A DNA stretch of 64,000 nt from Apophysomyces variabilis (lineage: Eukaryota > Mucoromycota > Mucoromycetes > Mucorales > Mucoraceae), in the NCBI GenBank assembly GCA_002749535.1, contig MZZL01000082.1:56360-120359 (forward strand). Reading direction: 5' to 3'. A program made the position numbers and the translations under genes. Below are positions 45,758-58,630 of this stretch, piece after piece; the stretch's first letter is position 1; every line of letters starts with the position of its first letter. The notes under the pieces were generated by a model that was given only the letters and a program-made list of their open reading frames with translations, had not been told where the DNA came from and ran no database searches.

Positions 45758-46350
45758 ATCTACAGGCTCTTCTTTGGCTGGGAAAAAAACAGAACGAAGC
45801 AACGTGGAAGGATACAACTTGCTTGTGTAAAACCGGAGTAGGAAAAAGGGAAGACTGATGGTGCGACCGTACGGGGTCATGCTTCTGCTGGTACTGCAAT
45901 TCACGTCGGCTTCGCACGTCACGTACTTCATGTGAAGTGCCAAAAAAGAAATAAAAAATGGAGATATACTTTTTTTTTGGGTTTGCTTGCTTTTATAAGT
46001 AACGTAGAAAAGAAAGAGATAAAGTAAATCAAAAAAAGCAAAAAATATCAAAGCGTGCGAAATTCACAGAGAGACTACATACACACATCATCACTTTCTT
46101 CCCCTCCCCCCACCTCCCGATAAGCGGGCATCAGAAAAATAGAGATGAAAAAAAAAAGGTCTGCAAGCTGCTGTCATGTGTCGTACTCAGTCTTTTGAGT
46201 TTCATATGCCAACGTACCAAAAAGGTAGTCGGTCGGGGACGGGAGGACAGGGTGTTTGTCCTGTAAAAATGAAAATGATACTGTTGTTCAATGGCACAAA
46301 AAAATTCTATTGATGAATAAGCTTATTTTTTTATTAAACAACAGAGTAAT

Positions 46351-48543
46351 TTAACCAGTTGCCGCATACGGCACTACGTTTATTGTAGAAGTAGGCCCCT
46401 CTGAATAGACCACTGACTTCTGTGGCTCAGACGGTTTGGAAACTAATGGAATCGCAGTAGTATCATGAATAAAGGGGGTAGTTGCAGTAGATGCTGATGT
46501 AAAATCTGTTGCTACCGAGCCGCTATTTACCATCTGCGCCACCGTGGCAACCGTGTGATCATCAATGTCATCTTCGTCATCAGTAGATAAACTTTGTTGA
46601 TCGTCTGCCTGTTGAAGACCGGCTGTGTAGGCCTGCATTTCGCGTGCATACCGGGCCTTGTCCAGCTCAGCTTTCTGTAACCACGGTATTCGGTCTTCGT
46701 CACTCATTTCACGCCACTGTGAGGCGATGGCTTTGCTGATGGGCCCCACGGTCGAGCCCGGAAAATGTCGCGCGACTTGCGGCCGCACAGCAGCCAAAAA
46801 GAACAGGAATCCCGACATCGGATGTTTTGGGGCAGTTGGATGCCTGTGTCTCTTTTTTTTACGACCGCGTGGATCGCGGGGTCCATCGGGTGTTGATTTG
46901 GGTCGTTTTTTGGAGGCGTCCAGCGCCTTAAGTATGACAGTATTGGAGTCCTTGTTTTTACGTTTCCGACCGGCCTTAGATAATCGACGTGCCTCGGCAA
47001 GTTCGGCTTTAGACCTCCGTGTATATATAAAGTCAGGATGATTCCTAAGGTGATCTTGTTTCAGTAGCATGGCTTCATGGATATACTCCTGTCGTTGCTC
47101 CTAAAAGTTTTATATATAGAGATACAAAAATGTACATTGTCAGACATTACAAAATTGACAGCTGATTGTTTAACGAACCATAGGGAGAACCTTCCATCGG
47201 TCACCGATCTCTTTACTGATTTCAGCAACAGTCATTTTAGGCGAGATCTGGAGTAATTTCCGTCGCATGTCACGATTAAACAATAAATACGCATTAGGTG
47301 GTCGTTTGATGCGTTCTTGCTGCGGAGGCTTTTCTTTTTTGGCATTTTTACTCATGTCATCAAACGATGCTAGGGCTTCGGCTTCTTCGGCGCCCAGCTG
47401 GGTTGCCACGCTGATGCGAGCTTTAGCGGAAAGACAGGTAGATGGTCTGCGTGATTCTTCTGGATTTTCGGGGTAATATGGTTCGACAGAGGAGGAAGGT
47501 GAGGTGGCGGTCGATTTCGAGATATTTGGGCTAAAGCTCGGAATGGAAAAACTAGGAGGGGAGTTACCGTCAATGGTGATGCTTCCGTGCGTGGGTATGA
47601 GATCGTCGTTATTTTGCTGTTGCGACTGTTCATGCATGTGCTTCATTGACAGAAAAGAGGGAAACGCGGAAAATGGTCGCGGTTTACTTTTACTCATGGC
47701 TTCCTCGGTTTCTTCTTGTTGTGCCTTGAGAATGGCTTCAGGCGACACAAGATGCGTCGGAAGGCCGTCCGTGTGTATCTTGCGGAAAGCTTTCCTCTGT
47801 GGGGATTTGATTATTTCCTCATCCAAATCGTCCAATTTAGAGTTAATAATAATGGCTCGTTGATGGTACTCCTTTTTATGTGTCTATTATTCCATGATTT
47901 AAGTAAAACCTCCAACTTAGAATATGAGCACAGACATACTTGGGAAAGTGCTTGCCAGCGTTCATCTAGGAGCTTATTTACATCCAATGATCTCATGTTC
48001 AATTCCTCTTCTGAAAGCTGGGGTCGTTGATCGGCACAAAAGAGGTGAAAACCATTTGTACCCCTCTTTTCGCCGGGCGTATTACCCGTGGGTGAATTTA
48101 TTTGCTCGGGGTCGTTGAGTGAATCCATGACTTCTTTTGCTTGTGGAGTCGTCACAATGGGCGGGAGATAATAGGAGACATGAGGATGCGTTTCGACCGT
48201 AGGTGTTGGAGGTGACGTTGCAGCTTGGCCAAAAGACGACATGGTTCCTTCAAATGAATATTGTGTAGTACCAAGGTCATTATCATCTCTTGGAGAGTAG
48301 AATTCTCTAAGACGACGACGGCTTTCCTGGGAAAAAAAAAAAATAAAAACGAGATGATGACTTCATTTAATATCCTTGGTCCATTATATATCAACAAAAA
48401 GTTACCGTTTGGGTCATACAACCCACACCGTCTTGAAATTCCGAATGTTGAGAAAAGGTGTTGTAGTCGTTGTACGTGGGTTGAAATACATGCGGCATTG
48501 ATTTATGTGTCCCTGGGTACAGTTGTGTTTGGCGCTGGGACAT
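46351..48543 (-). CDS. Three-HMG-box DNA-binding protein
   Basis: Four exons, 48543-48406, 48326-47940, 47871-47179 and 47100-46351, about 655 residues, all in phase. HMG box 1 (about residues 125-190) reads RGTNGFHLFCADQRPQLSEE and WQALSQEYHQRAI across an intron and looks degenerate. Box 2 (about 360-430) reads RIKRPPNAYLLFNRDMRRKL, EISKEIGDRWKVLPMEQRQEY, close to the sequence-specific SOX/MATA type. Box 3 (about 500-570) reads PKHPMSGFLFFLAAVRPQVA and WREMSDEDRIPWLQKAELDK. A basic GRKKKRHRH patch lies between boxes 2 and 3. Such proteins bend DNA and regulate transcription; some fungal ones govern mating or filamentation. A sexP/sexM mating-type identity is not supported, since those have one box. 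Target genes unknown. Confidence 0.82.
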
Positions 48544-49428
48544 AATCTGGGGGGAGGAACAAACGTAAATAAATATTTTTCTTGACAAGTTCCAAAGTAA
48601 ATGACGAGAAAGAATGCAATCACAAACACACACGCACACACCTGTGGGAGAGGGAAACACTAAATGAGTGTTGCGATCGTGTGAGCCAAGTTAAAGAGAA
48701 CAGGAGAGTATAGCGTGAAATAAGAAATGTAGACTAATGGATGTATATATAGGGTAGCAAAGCAAAGCCAATGTGATGTAATTGATATAAAAGTAAAGGG
48801 AAAAAAAATAAAAAGAGAAAGAGAGAGAAAGAGTAAAAGAGAGAGAAGGATTAAGAAGGTACAAGGGCGGGAAAATCTGTGCTGGATTTGGGAATCAGCA
48901 GTGGCGTATGTATTTCCTAAAAGATGCAGTCCTTTCCAGTTTCATCATCCAAGAAGACGTTTACTTCGTCTTAACAAAACTGAGGAAAAAAAAGGTCATA
49001 TGTTTATCCCAATATCATAAGGTCATGTGGGACGGGATTTCTGATGATCACTCCTAGACGTTCGCTGCCAACCTTCCTTAATCGACCTTTCCTATTTCGT
49101 TTTGACCAGCGCCTTACGACAATTAACGATTACACAAAGACGGTACAAAATGCAACCCCGTGGATTATCGCCATTTCTATTGGTGCCTGATCGATCAGAT
49201 GGGAGAGATAGGATTGTCGGTGGTGTGTTTCTTTCTGATCCAACCCCTTGCCATCTACTACAATTGTCTCACCATTCGAAAACACCCATATTCCTACTGA
49301 ACCAGATGGAAAGCATTTTCATTCTTCCTGGAATTTTTTTTCCTACTCTAAACATTGAACTGGTCATATAGCGAACCTGCACTGACCACCCCACAAGAAA
49401 GGGGGCCAAAGAAGGGAGAAAGGGGTCT
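48544..49428. other. Intergenic with purine-rich tract
   Basis: Promoter region of the minus-strand HMG gene. It contains a GA-rich stretch (48805-48850, aaaagagaaagagagagaaa) and a TATA-like tatatatagggt at about 48743, which is plausible for the HMG gene's start region. No gene recognised. Confidence 0.4.
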
Positions 49429-50533
49429 CTAGTAGTCTGTGTGCACAAAGAAATCAGAACCCTGGTCTTGGGTAAAAAAAAAAACTCGCATCTTACCGAG
49501 TGATGACGGATGCAGCAATACTCCGCTTTGGTTTAAAATGGAAAGGCGCTGATGACAGCGTTTGTCTTGATGAATGGTTAATCCGTGGAACTCTGGGTAT
49601 TCAAAACATTGATAACCTGCGCGTATGGCAAGTAAACTAATCGCTGACTGGTCCTGGCGGTGATTTGATCGGGAAGAGTTGGCTGGTGCAATGCAATTGA
49701 CGTCAAGACCGCATTGAAACCACGGATCAATTAACTTTTGAACGATCTCAACATCATCAGCATTGAATCCCAGCGCGGCTCCGTTGCAATTCTCCATCTT
49801 CGCAAATTTTTCTCGGGGTTCTTTAAAGTACTCAAACAGGCCGTCATGATTAAATTTCGCGTCCATCAGACCTGTACTACGTGGTGACCAGAACCCGTGT
49901 CTTCGGATATAGGCTGGTATGGTACGGACAAACCTCGTATTCGGGACATCACCAGTGTCAAGCCACACAATGACGCCTCCGTATTGCTCCTGTGTTTCTT
50001 TCACCGCACCCGTTTTCCACGCGTACTGACCCCGCTCATTCTTTACGTCCCAAAAAGGCGGATAAATCGCATAATTGAACTCAATCAAATCATCTATATA
50101 ATCATGCTTTTGCAGATTTTGCAGGATCTTTCGTTGTGTCGCCGATATACCCAGGTCATAGACCCTTATCCGTGGAAACTCCTTCTGTTGCACATATTGT
50201 CGAACCTCTCGAAGTGCGTACAACATGCTTTCAAGCGCACAGAAGTGGTTGGCGCTGGCAGCAGTGACAAAAGTATAATTATACGCTGGCGTGTCTGTCA
50301 CAGGGTCCGAATGGTGGGCCTCCGCACCCGTCGTTTTGCAATGATCGTCATTCAACACACATACATCCGCTATTGTCGGCATCAGATAATGTAACTTTCT
50401 TAGCTTATGCTTCAATATTACCAAGCTCATCACGTTCAGTAACTGCTTTACTTGACTGTCTCACAATGAGCATCAAACATATTATACACAATGCTGAAAT
50501 TGCTTGGAGGATGAAAGACCTTTTAACCGGCAT
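49429..50533 (-). CDS. Type II membrane protein, DUF1647-like putative glycosyltransferase
   Basis: Two exons, 50533-50422 and 50369-49429, about 350 residues. The start MPVKRSFILQAISALCIICL gives a short basic cytosolic end and a signal-anchor membrane segment, so the rest faces the Golgi/ER lumen. The domain begins with YNYTFVTAASANHFCALESM, then RIRVYDLGISATQRKIL, DLIEFNYAIYPPFW, YAWKTGAVKETQEQYGGVIVWLDTGD and ends with CHQRLSILNQSGVLLHPSS. These blocks match the DUF1647 pattern (nHf..., YDLGls, YAWKp, WlDs), a family treated as nucleotide-sugar transferases without proven chemistry. The WLDTGD motif could be the DXD-like metal site. Donor and acceptor are unknown. Confidence 0.72.
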
Positions 50534-52973
50534 GATGTAGAACAATCATAGATTTGTTGGAGCCAATATAAATAGAAAGTAAGGCAATGCAATGGCAAAC
50601 GATGACAAACGGGGAAATGTCGATTTTCCCCGTCTGACACTTTCACAAGAACTCAGAATTCGTTGCTGAGTTTCAATAGGCTGCAATGTATGTACACCAC
50701 TGTAACAGCCAATTGCAACTATTCACGGAGGCCTTTAGCTTCTGGATATGATATCGTTATTATATAGTCACTTAAATTCGCATTCAATTCAAAATGATAG
50801 ATTGCGTTTGCGAAACTCTGGAACACTGTTTGTTGACTGCTGTCTTACGCTACTCTAGACAAATTTTACGTACCAATGAATGGTCAAAGTTGGGTTAAAA
50901 AGGAATAAGTATAAGTAACTCGTTCACGAGTAATACGGGAAGTATTTTTGACTTGCATGAACTTGTTGCACAACCAAGCTGATTCCGGAAACAGACTATA
51001 TAAGTAAAAGATGCACATCAGGAACTTCAGTTATTCACCATGTATAAGCAAGTGGAGTGCATACCGGGGATGTCTAGAAAACAAAGTCAAAGGGTGAAAA
51101 AGCTGATGTCCCCTTCTGTTGCATAGCTTGAGTCAGTGAAACGGATTAGTCAGTCATTGATAGGAATCGATAAATATCTAGACAAGGAAACAGAAGACAA
51201 CAACGCCTTTACGTCAATGGATGATGCATGAAAGGAGGACAACGTCTTCAAATGGAAGCCAAAGAGCAATCCTTAAGACAAGGCATGTCAGAGGTAATAC
51301 AGACGCTATTATCTAATCGCAGTGAAATACCCATTCAGCAGCAGAAATTTGCCCTATGAATCAGTGCCATATAGTTGATATAGGGTGCGAAGACATGTTC
51401 AAAGGTTCGGAATATATAACGGTTTATACCACACAATATTGTAAGCGGAGCATGTCGAATATGTTGTTTTATAAACATGACAACTTCTTCCGATATAACG
51501 AATTAGGATCCTAGAAGAATAGTTCATTACCTGAAACATACGCGGCAGGCACATGATATAGACTTTATCTACCGAAAAATATACGATGACAAAGCTATTT
51601 TAGAGCTGCTGATTTTATGTTCTGGTCTTTTATTTCTTTAAAACAAAAAAGAAAGAAACATGCAAAGGCGTTTTGAAACAATACACAACGCTTTGGGAGT
51701 TTCAGCGCATCGTTTGCTTCCTTAGTTGCGAGAAAGTACCTCTAGCTTAAGCGGCCATTAGAAATGAAACGGTACCTGAACGATTTGATTTATGTAGATT
51801 GCCAAACATTACTATTAAGTATGATTTGTTTAGAAACTACCAGATGAGAAGATTTCGGTAGCTAGCAAGGTCAAAGATTGTTTCCTTTACCCTGTCCTTT
51901 CTTTTTCAAGAGAAAGTGTCGCCGCTGAATCCCGATCCCTGGGATTCGGACTTTTTTTGTGTCGTCCCTGAGATGGATGAACGAATCGGAGCGATTATGG
52001 GACTGGAAGAAATAGAAGAAGACGATGTTTGAGAGTAGATGACCACGAAACATCCTCTATCGAATCGTCGCCCTAGAATAAGTTTTAGAGGTAGAATTGT
52101 TTTGCCGTCGTCCGTCAGGCACAAGAAAATACAAATAGAGAGGAAGTTGATACAATAAAAGAATCATCTTTTACGATCCTTATTTTATTGTCTCATCGTT
52201 CTGATCCGCTGCAAGTTTGACCGATTAACTATGTTACAGTGATTCGGAATAAAACTCAGATCCAAGTGTCATCGTCTTTTGCGTCGGACTTTACATTACC
52301 CTTTCTCAGATTGAGTCGATCCCTTCCGATCAAGAAGAAGCTTCTAGCGACGATGTCTAGCGATCTGATTTGGCTGGATATCTGAAAAATTTCCAGAGAA
52401 TTCTTTTATGCCCAGACTACTTCGGATATCTCAGGAATGAAAAGATATAAATAAGAATCAAATCACAAATAAAGGACGTCATCTTTTGCTCCTCTCATAA
52501 TTTATCCATTGATATTCTATTGTTAACACCTTGTGGGTTGCCTGATCGATTTCACCAATCAAGTAATCAGGAATCAGCCTAGGAACCGCGAGAACGACAA
52601 AAGTCTCAGTTACAAATTTTAAACCCCGCCACATTTGTCGTGTCAATCCCGATCTGAAATAGTCCGCACAAGATCTTCAAGGATGATCGACGAGTGCAAT
52701 GAATAAAATAAACGATAGATAAAAGGATGATGTTTATTCTGTCTTGTCTGTCTAATATTTATATCTTTTGATTCTAGCTACATTATATAATCCTTGTCGG
52801 CAATGGGATGCAAAAGGAAACCAATTGAGAGCATTACGTCAAAGTCGATAACCGAGAGTACTTCTTGTAGTTCATGATATTTTTGGAAGAGGGCCGAAGA
52901 TTACTATCTTAAGCTCTTGACCGTGATTGGTGGAACGGTTTGTGTCACGACACATTTTGTGGGTTTGCAAAAA
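50534..52973. other. 2.4 kb without a supported gene
   Basis: AT-rich sequence. Small frames at 51871-52124 (minus) show only low-complexity Ser-rich translation. No transposon motif, RNA gene or repeat family recognised. The left end must contain the promoter of the DUF1647-like gene. Confidence 0.45.
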
Positions 52974-53045
52974 TGGAGACGCCGGGGTTTGAACCCGGGG
53001 CCTTCTGCATGCAAAGCAGACGTGATACCACTACACCACATCCCC
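52974..53045 (-). tRNA. tRNA-Ala (TGC)
   Basis: The minus strand from 53045 reads a seven-pair acceptor stem (GGGGATG with CGTCTCC, two G-U pairs), a D arm GTGTAGTGGTATCAC, an anticodon arm TCTGC-TTTGCAT-GCAGA with anticodon TGC, and a T arm CCGGG-TTCAAAC-CCCGG, followed by discriminator A at 52974. The TTCAAAC loop and full stem pairing are diagnostic. TGC reads GCA alanine codons. No intron. Internal A and B boxes of polymerase III are intact. It is an isolated gene about 1.4 kb from the DDE-element pair. Confidence 0.95.
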
Positions 53046-54389
53046 ATTCGATGGGTGACACGGTGCGTGATTATTTCTGACCATCCCTGACCATCCCAAG
53101 AAAGTAAAAAAATACGGAAATGAAGCGCTTGCGTATACTCGATTCTACGGAAAGTCTTGGTCTTCTTCCCGTCTCTTCGGTTATGTGCACCACGTTCTTG
53201 GAGGTACACGACACTTGGGGTGGAGTTCGTGCACAACGTATTTGGCTGGGACACAACGTCTGGCAGTTGTTGGTACACCGCGTCTTTTGAGGTACACTAC
53301 CTTTACGAACCAAAAGATAGACACACAACAGACTCTAATAGTGCACAACTTTCGTGAATGATGAACCTACCACTTGACCTTGACCTGGGTAAAACCGGTG
53401 TTATACGACGCTATCATCTCTGCATTTTATTATTCTATTCTAACATATATGCTGTTGTCTTTTAAGTCAAGATAGTATAATTTATAATTATTTTCTTTTG
53501 TTCATTATTGCTATCTTCTGTTTCATCCATTCTTTTATTAATTTTCTTTTCTAAAGATCTTGTCTTACTAGTATGAAGTTTAGTAGAAGTTTCTCTATTA
53601 ATAAAAAGATGAGGGCTAAGAGAATGGAAAAGTGCAGGAGCAACATCCAAAAAATCCTTTTTGTACCTCAAGCTCTGTTTACACTCTGAAATTTGTCTTG
53701 ATCAAGTTATATTGTTGTCATTAGATTGCTGAGAATTATTGAAGCATATAATTGACAGAAGTTTATTGTGTATTTTGCTGGAGTCTTTTTTTTTAGTACC
53801 CTTCTATTATTGTATTTCCTTCTTTCGATCATCTTTATTTTACTATTCTCTTTTAAAATTCTTTAACACTCTTCTTATGGTTAAGATTATCTTATTGTAT
53901 CCTTCTCCTTTTATCAATTGTGATTACATTGTATCCTTTTCTTCTAAGTGTTATATTTATTGTGCGCCCCTTCCCTTCCTATGTATATTTGTATTCTCTT
54001 TATTTGTACCCTTCTGTCATAAGACAAAGCACCGCATGTGTCATGGGAGTCAATTGGGAAATCTAGGCGGGCCTGAAGTGTTCGGGGTGGTATGGGCGAA
54101 TAGCATTTGCATATAGTGCAAGAGCCAGCCAGTGAAAATGTGATATAGTGCATTTGAGCTACTGCTCGACCAATAAACAGTTTATATAGTGTTTTCATTT
54201 CATCCAATAAAATGATCACATAGTGATTCCCCTTTCTGCTTCTGCTTATCCAGTGAAAACCCTGCATTTAAGTCTGTGTTTAAAATTCAAATAAGGTTCG
54301 AAAAAATTCTAAGGATAATCATCTAAACATTGCTCTTTTTTTCCATTAGCGTCAACTTATCCAACTTAAGCTGAATATAATTTTCAAAA
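53046..54389. other. AT-rich flank of DDE element copy 1
   Basis: No gene is supported. The sequence is strongly AT-rich with pyrimidine-biased runs. CCAAT boxes occur near 54170 and 54203, and a cluster of ATATAGTG repeats precedes the element gene (listed separately). Confidence 0.45.
54111..54225 (+). repeat. Spaced ATATAGTG direct repeats
   Basis: ATATAGTG occurs at 54111-54118, 54143-54150 and 54184-54191, and ACATAGTG at 54218-54225, spaced 32, 41 and 34 bases apart and interleaved with CCAATAAA and CAGTGAAAA words. They lie 165-280 bases before the ATG of the DDE element gene, so they could be regulatory or transposase-binding subterminal repeats. Confidence 0.45.
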
Positions 54390-57300
54390 ATGAAGAGAGG
54401 AAGACCTATTGGACAAAAGAATTCCCCTGACCATCGTGCAGGACGTCCTCGCAAAACTCAGGAAACAGAATCGCTTAGACAAACAAAGCTCTCATTCATG
54501 TCAGCCACTGGAAAATATTCTGAAGCTTCTTCATCAGCGTCAAATGCTCCTACAACTATATCTAAGTCCAACGATCAGCCTGTAGAGGTATAATTCTTCA
54601 GTTAAAGTCTATATTTAAGCTAATCTATTTTTATTAATCTAGAAAAGTGGAAGTGATGGAGAGGTAGCAATAGAAAGGCATAGCCTTAGAGAGCTTTTGT
54701 CGGAGATTGAGCAAGACAGTGTTATCATCGATGCTCAAGATGGAGAAGTAGCTGCTGAGGATGAAGAATCAGACAGTGAGGAGAACGTCATTGAAGATGA
54801 TACTAAATATGATGAAGCTCGCGATAGAGTGCTAGAAAGATATTTCTTATCTTTGCAAGCACGGCTTAAAAGAGAGAGTTTTCCAAAAGAATACCAACTT
54901 GGTACATTCTGGGTCGAACCACCATTAGCATTTTTCACTCTTGATAAGGGCCAGATTGATCCAACTGTCCTTTACTATCCTTGAGTGTTTCTTTGGTTGC
55001 CGCATCATATAAAGAAAGATTTATTATACCCAGCCTGTAATACCAGACTGTTGGTTAAAGGCTACAACAAAGGTCCTTGCGCATGCCATGTTGTTGACCT
55101 AGAAAGGTATGCAGATAAGTACATGTTCAGCTAACTAATACATGTACTGTTTCAACACCGGACCAGTTGCTTTTATATCCTATCAATTCGTTATATCTGT
55201 GCAAACAGTGTCTGTAGGCGTACCATAAGTGCTCATGCTGAGCAGATAATGAAACAGCTTCCTAAACATCTCATTGCAGAATTTCCAGCATACCTCACAC
55301 ATCGATGTGCAATATCCAAAGCTGTAGGAAACCTGCTCTAACCTGCTGTTCAAAATGGCATGGGTATTAAACGTTTCCAGCACACTTTACGTGAACTACA
55401 CACACTTTGTCGTGACAGGCTGGAGCTTCAGTATCTGAATGCTATAAACTACTGTCATATGAAGCCAACAATTGCTGATACCCTATGAGATACCAACGAG
55501 TATGCACCCTTTTCTTCATTCGATGAGAAGAAAGGTTATGCTGGTTTTGTTCCTTCAGCAGCTTATTTGCGCTTGGTGTATACCACTATTTTAGACAAGC
55601 TTAGACCGTTAATGGACAAGCAAATGATGACTCTTGGTGGGCAGATTCTCAAAGGGGACCACTCCTTTAAGATCATCAAGAAGCTGGCAAAAGTCGGAGA
55701 AGCTTCAGTATTCAGTGCTCTTTATACTGTTTACAATGAATATGAAGAGATCCGTATGCAGCAACTTGTGCCGACCAAGTCTCTAATGCACCTTCGCACC
55801 TCTTTCGAAGAAATGGCAAAATCATACCGACTCTGCGGCCACAAATTTCCTGAAGTGTTCTTTACTGATAACGTCCAAGGAGATCGCCAATTTTTGGAGA
55901 ACGTTTTGCCGTCCCTTTGTCGTAATATAGGGGTCAATGACTATGTGATACCGCAGCAATCTGCTGAAAGTTGCAACCGTTACCTGGACCTTCCGAGTGA
56001 TATCCATTTAAAATATGCACCAAAAGCCGAGGAAGCAAATATGCTTCTTAATAGCATAATGAAAGATACTGCCAACGATACCACCATCGTCGTTGGATTC
56101 GACTGCGAATGGAATTACAACCAAAGAACACGAATACCTGGAAAAGTAGCTGTCGTGCAGATTGCGTATAAAGACATTGTGTATATCATACCAATACATG
56201 CATTACAGGGTGTTCCGACATCGCTGAAGACGTTACTCCAAAGCTCTCTGGTTTTGAAGTCTGGGCGAAACGTGGGAGGGGATCTCCAAAAATTAAAGCG
56301 AGATTATGGTGTGAACTATTCTGGAGCACTAGAACTTGGCTCTTTCTGCAAAAGGAGAGGTACAATTAACAATGGAACGGCTAGTCTCTCCAACATTTGT
56401 AAGGCTGTTCTCGGTGCTGGCCTCAACAAACAGAACACTGTCCGATTAAGCAACTGGGAATCTGCTCAGCTCACAGAGGCGCAACTTCATTATGCAGCAT
56501 TAGATGCCTGGGCGTCTGCAGAAATATTTAATCGTTTGAAGCATATAAGTCCTATCGGCCAAATAATTCCTACACCTCAGCCTGGCATGTTTGTCGGTTT
56601 TTACCCCAAGTCCTCCAGAGTATGTGTGGCATACGGCCAAGTAGCTGAAGCACACGACATCTTACATAAAGTTTCAGTTACTGCCGAACATACCATTATG
56701 TGCATTAACAGAGTGGTCATACCGGGAGCAATTATTCCAGAGCACAAGATACCCTTGGCTGAACTTGGAGCACCCCCTTTCAATATAGTTGTCAAGATAT
56801 CACATTTGAAGTCTGCAGCACAACCTATGTGTGAGCTACAAGCAATTCCGCAAGCATCTTCGTTACCAGCTACAAGTTCGAGATACCCGAATCAGACACT
56901 GTCAAACCGCTCTGGTCAGCGTAATCATACTGAAAATCCTAGGATTCTCAAAGATATCTTTCATTTAATGGACATGATCAAGATACCAAAGCATCACGGG
57001 TTAGCAAAAGAGTTCTCCCGCCGATTTCGGGACGCATTGCTTGTTCCTGATCCAGAAGATCGGCAAAGAATAGAGGCATACCTTGAGACACAGAATACCA
57101 GTTGGGACTACGCAATATCTACTCGACCAGCCTGGGTTTTCCGTCGAGTAAAGCGCATGATCCCCCCCACAGAAGAATTATACCCTGTAGTTGAAAACCT
57201 TTTCCGAGAATATGGTCCACTTCGGTGTGCGAGGACAGGGCAACCACTTTTTGACGATGAGGCCCAAAGACAAGCAGCTCATGTGCTTAGAGCCATACAG

Positions 57301-58630
57301 CATGGGCAAGTATCAGATCCACCAGGTATAACGCTGTATTTTAAGATGGGGCAAGACAAAAACCGCTTGCCGTTATATAGATGTAGTAGGGGGACAAATT
57401 CATTGGAAGGAGGTGTGCATCAAAACATCATCCGCAAGTTTGTCTCCTTTGGTGCTGGACCTCATCTGACCGATTGTGCACTTGCAGATTATCGGCTGCG
57501 GCATAACATTGATGTAAGTTCATTAATAAGTTTTCAGTCTAGGGAAACTATGCGCAAAAGCAGAATATTAATGGTTCTCTTAGGTTGGCAGCGTTAACAG
57601 ATACAATCGTGTGCATAAAAGCCATTATGAGCCATGGCTTATCGAAAATATTCAGCGTTTACGCCATCGTCTGGGGCTCCATCATATTGGTCATATGCAA
57701 ACAACCGATAGCTGCATTTATAGTCTGGATCTCAGAACAGGGCATGAAACCTTTGGCATCACGTCCTTTTCCCAAGAACTTGCGCAATCGTTTGGTATAG
57801 CCACTGCAAATATCTGCAGAGTTGAAAACGACGATGTTATCTTCAATGAAGAAAGTACATTATTTTCTAGGTGTATCAGTACATATATGGTGTTTGAAAC
57901 TGGATCAACAAGCAATCCTCGTGGCCAGCTATATCACTACCTTGCAGCAAAACAGGGAACAGTATATGCAGTGATACCTGTACATACCCGCGAAGAATAT
58001 CAAGTTTTTAAATCTATACTTTCAGATATCCAAGCTTCAAGTAACCAGCTGGACTGGATAGTTTTTGCTCAAACCTGGAACAGAGATTATGCCAATGGCA
58101 TTAACGTCTTTTATAAGACTCCAGAACATCTGAAGGCTCACTTTAGTGTTTTTAATGAAAGACAGATTGCAGTTAGAAGTATGGATCAGAGCATAGGAGT
58201 TTGCGAGACCATGCTGGAAGAGCTACAGTCCCCAGGTCGAGCACATGATATCTTACCAGCGCATACTCCATCACCAATATCTTTTGCGGATAGTTCCACT
58301 AGTATCAATACTACGCCTTCAATTATACCAAATCCAGTCAATTTAACAAGTGCCACCCCACCAAGAACAAACCTACGGCCAATGCTTTTACCCCAAAGTG
58401 CATCTGCTTTATCTGCTCGTTTGCCCCAAGAGGTCATGGTATTACCAGCTTCAAATGTGCCCACTCTACGCACGATTTATCCGCAAGCAGTCGTAAATGT
58501 GAATCATGAAAGAACACGATTCGATACCCGAGACTTGCCAAAAAAGTCTACAAGGGTTTGCAGCAGGTGTAGGAATTCTTCTTGCAAGGGCTCCTCTCGT
58601 AGGTTACGTTGTAGGATGTTTCAAAATTAA
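54390..58630 (+). mobile_element. DDE transposon gene with inserted 3'-5' exonuclease domain, copy 1 (broken)
   Basis: Starts MKRGRPIGQKNSPDHRAGRP, two AT-hook-like repeats. Introns include 54588-54642 and 57514-57583. An acidic stretch is followed by a zinc-binding DUF6729-like region (FWVEPPLAFFTL, VFLWLPHHI, FYILSIRYICANSVC, EFPAYLTHRCAISK), then a DDE-type core: KGDHSFKI (about 55657) and FFTDNVQGDR (about 55867). A DEDD exonuclease follows: VVGFDCEWNY (about 56095), a GGDLQKLKRDYG Asp and LHYAALDAWASAEIF. The core resumes (NPRILKDIFHLMD, WVFRRVKRMIPPTEELYP) to RGTNSLEGGVHQN, with the probable catalytic Glu, and ends with a zinc knuckle RVCSRCRNSSCKGSS. Stops at about 54982 (TGA), 55338 (TAA) and 55487 (TGA) break the front part. 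Terminal repeats were not defined. Family name not established. Confidence 0.72.

Noticed and set aside
46351..48543. Mating-type (sexM/sexP) locus
   Set aside because: The protein has three HMG boxes and lacks the usual triose-phosphate-transporter and RNA-helicase neighbours of the Mucorales sex locus.
53739..54116. Plus-strand ORF of 125 residues before the DDE element
   Set aside because: Phe/Leu/Ser/Tyr-rich translation of pyrimidine-rich AT DNA without motifs; not supported as a gene.
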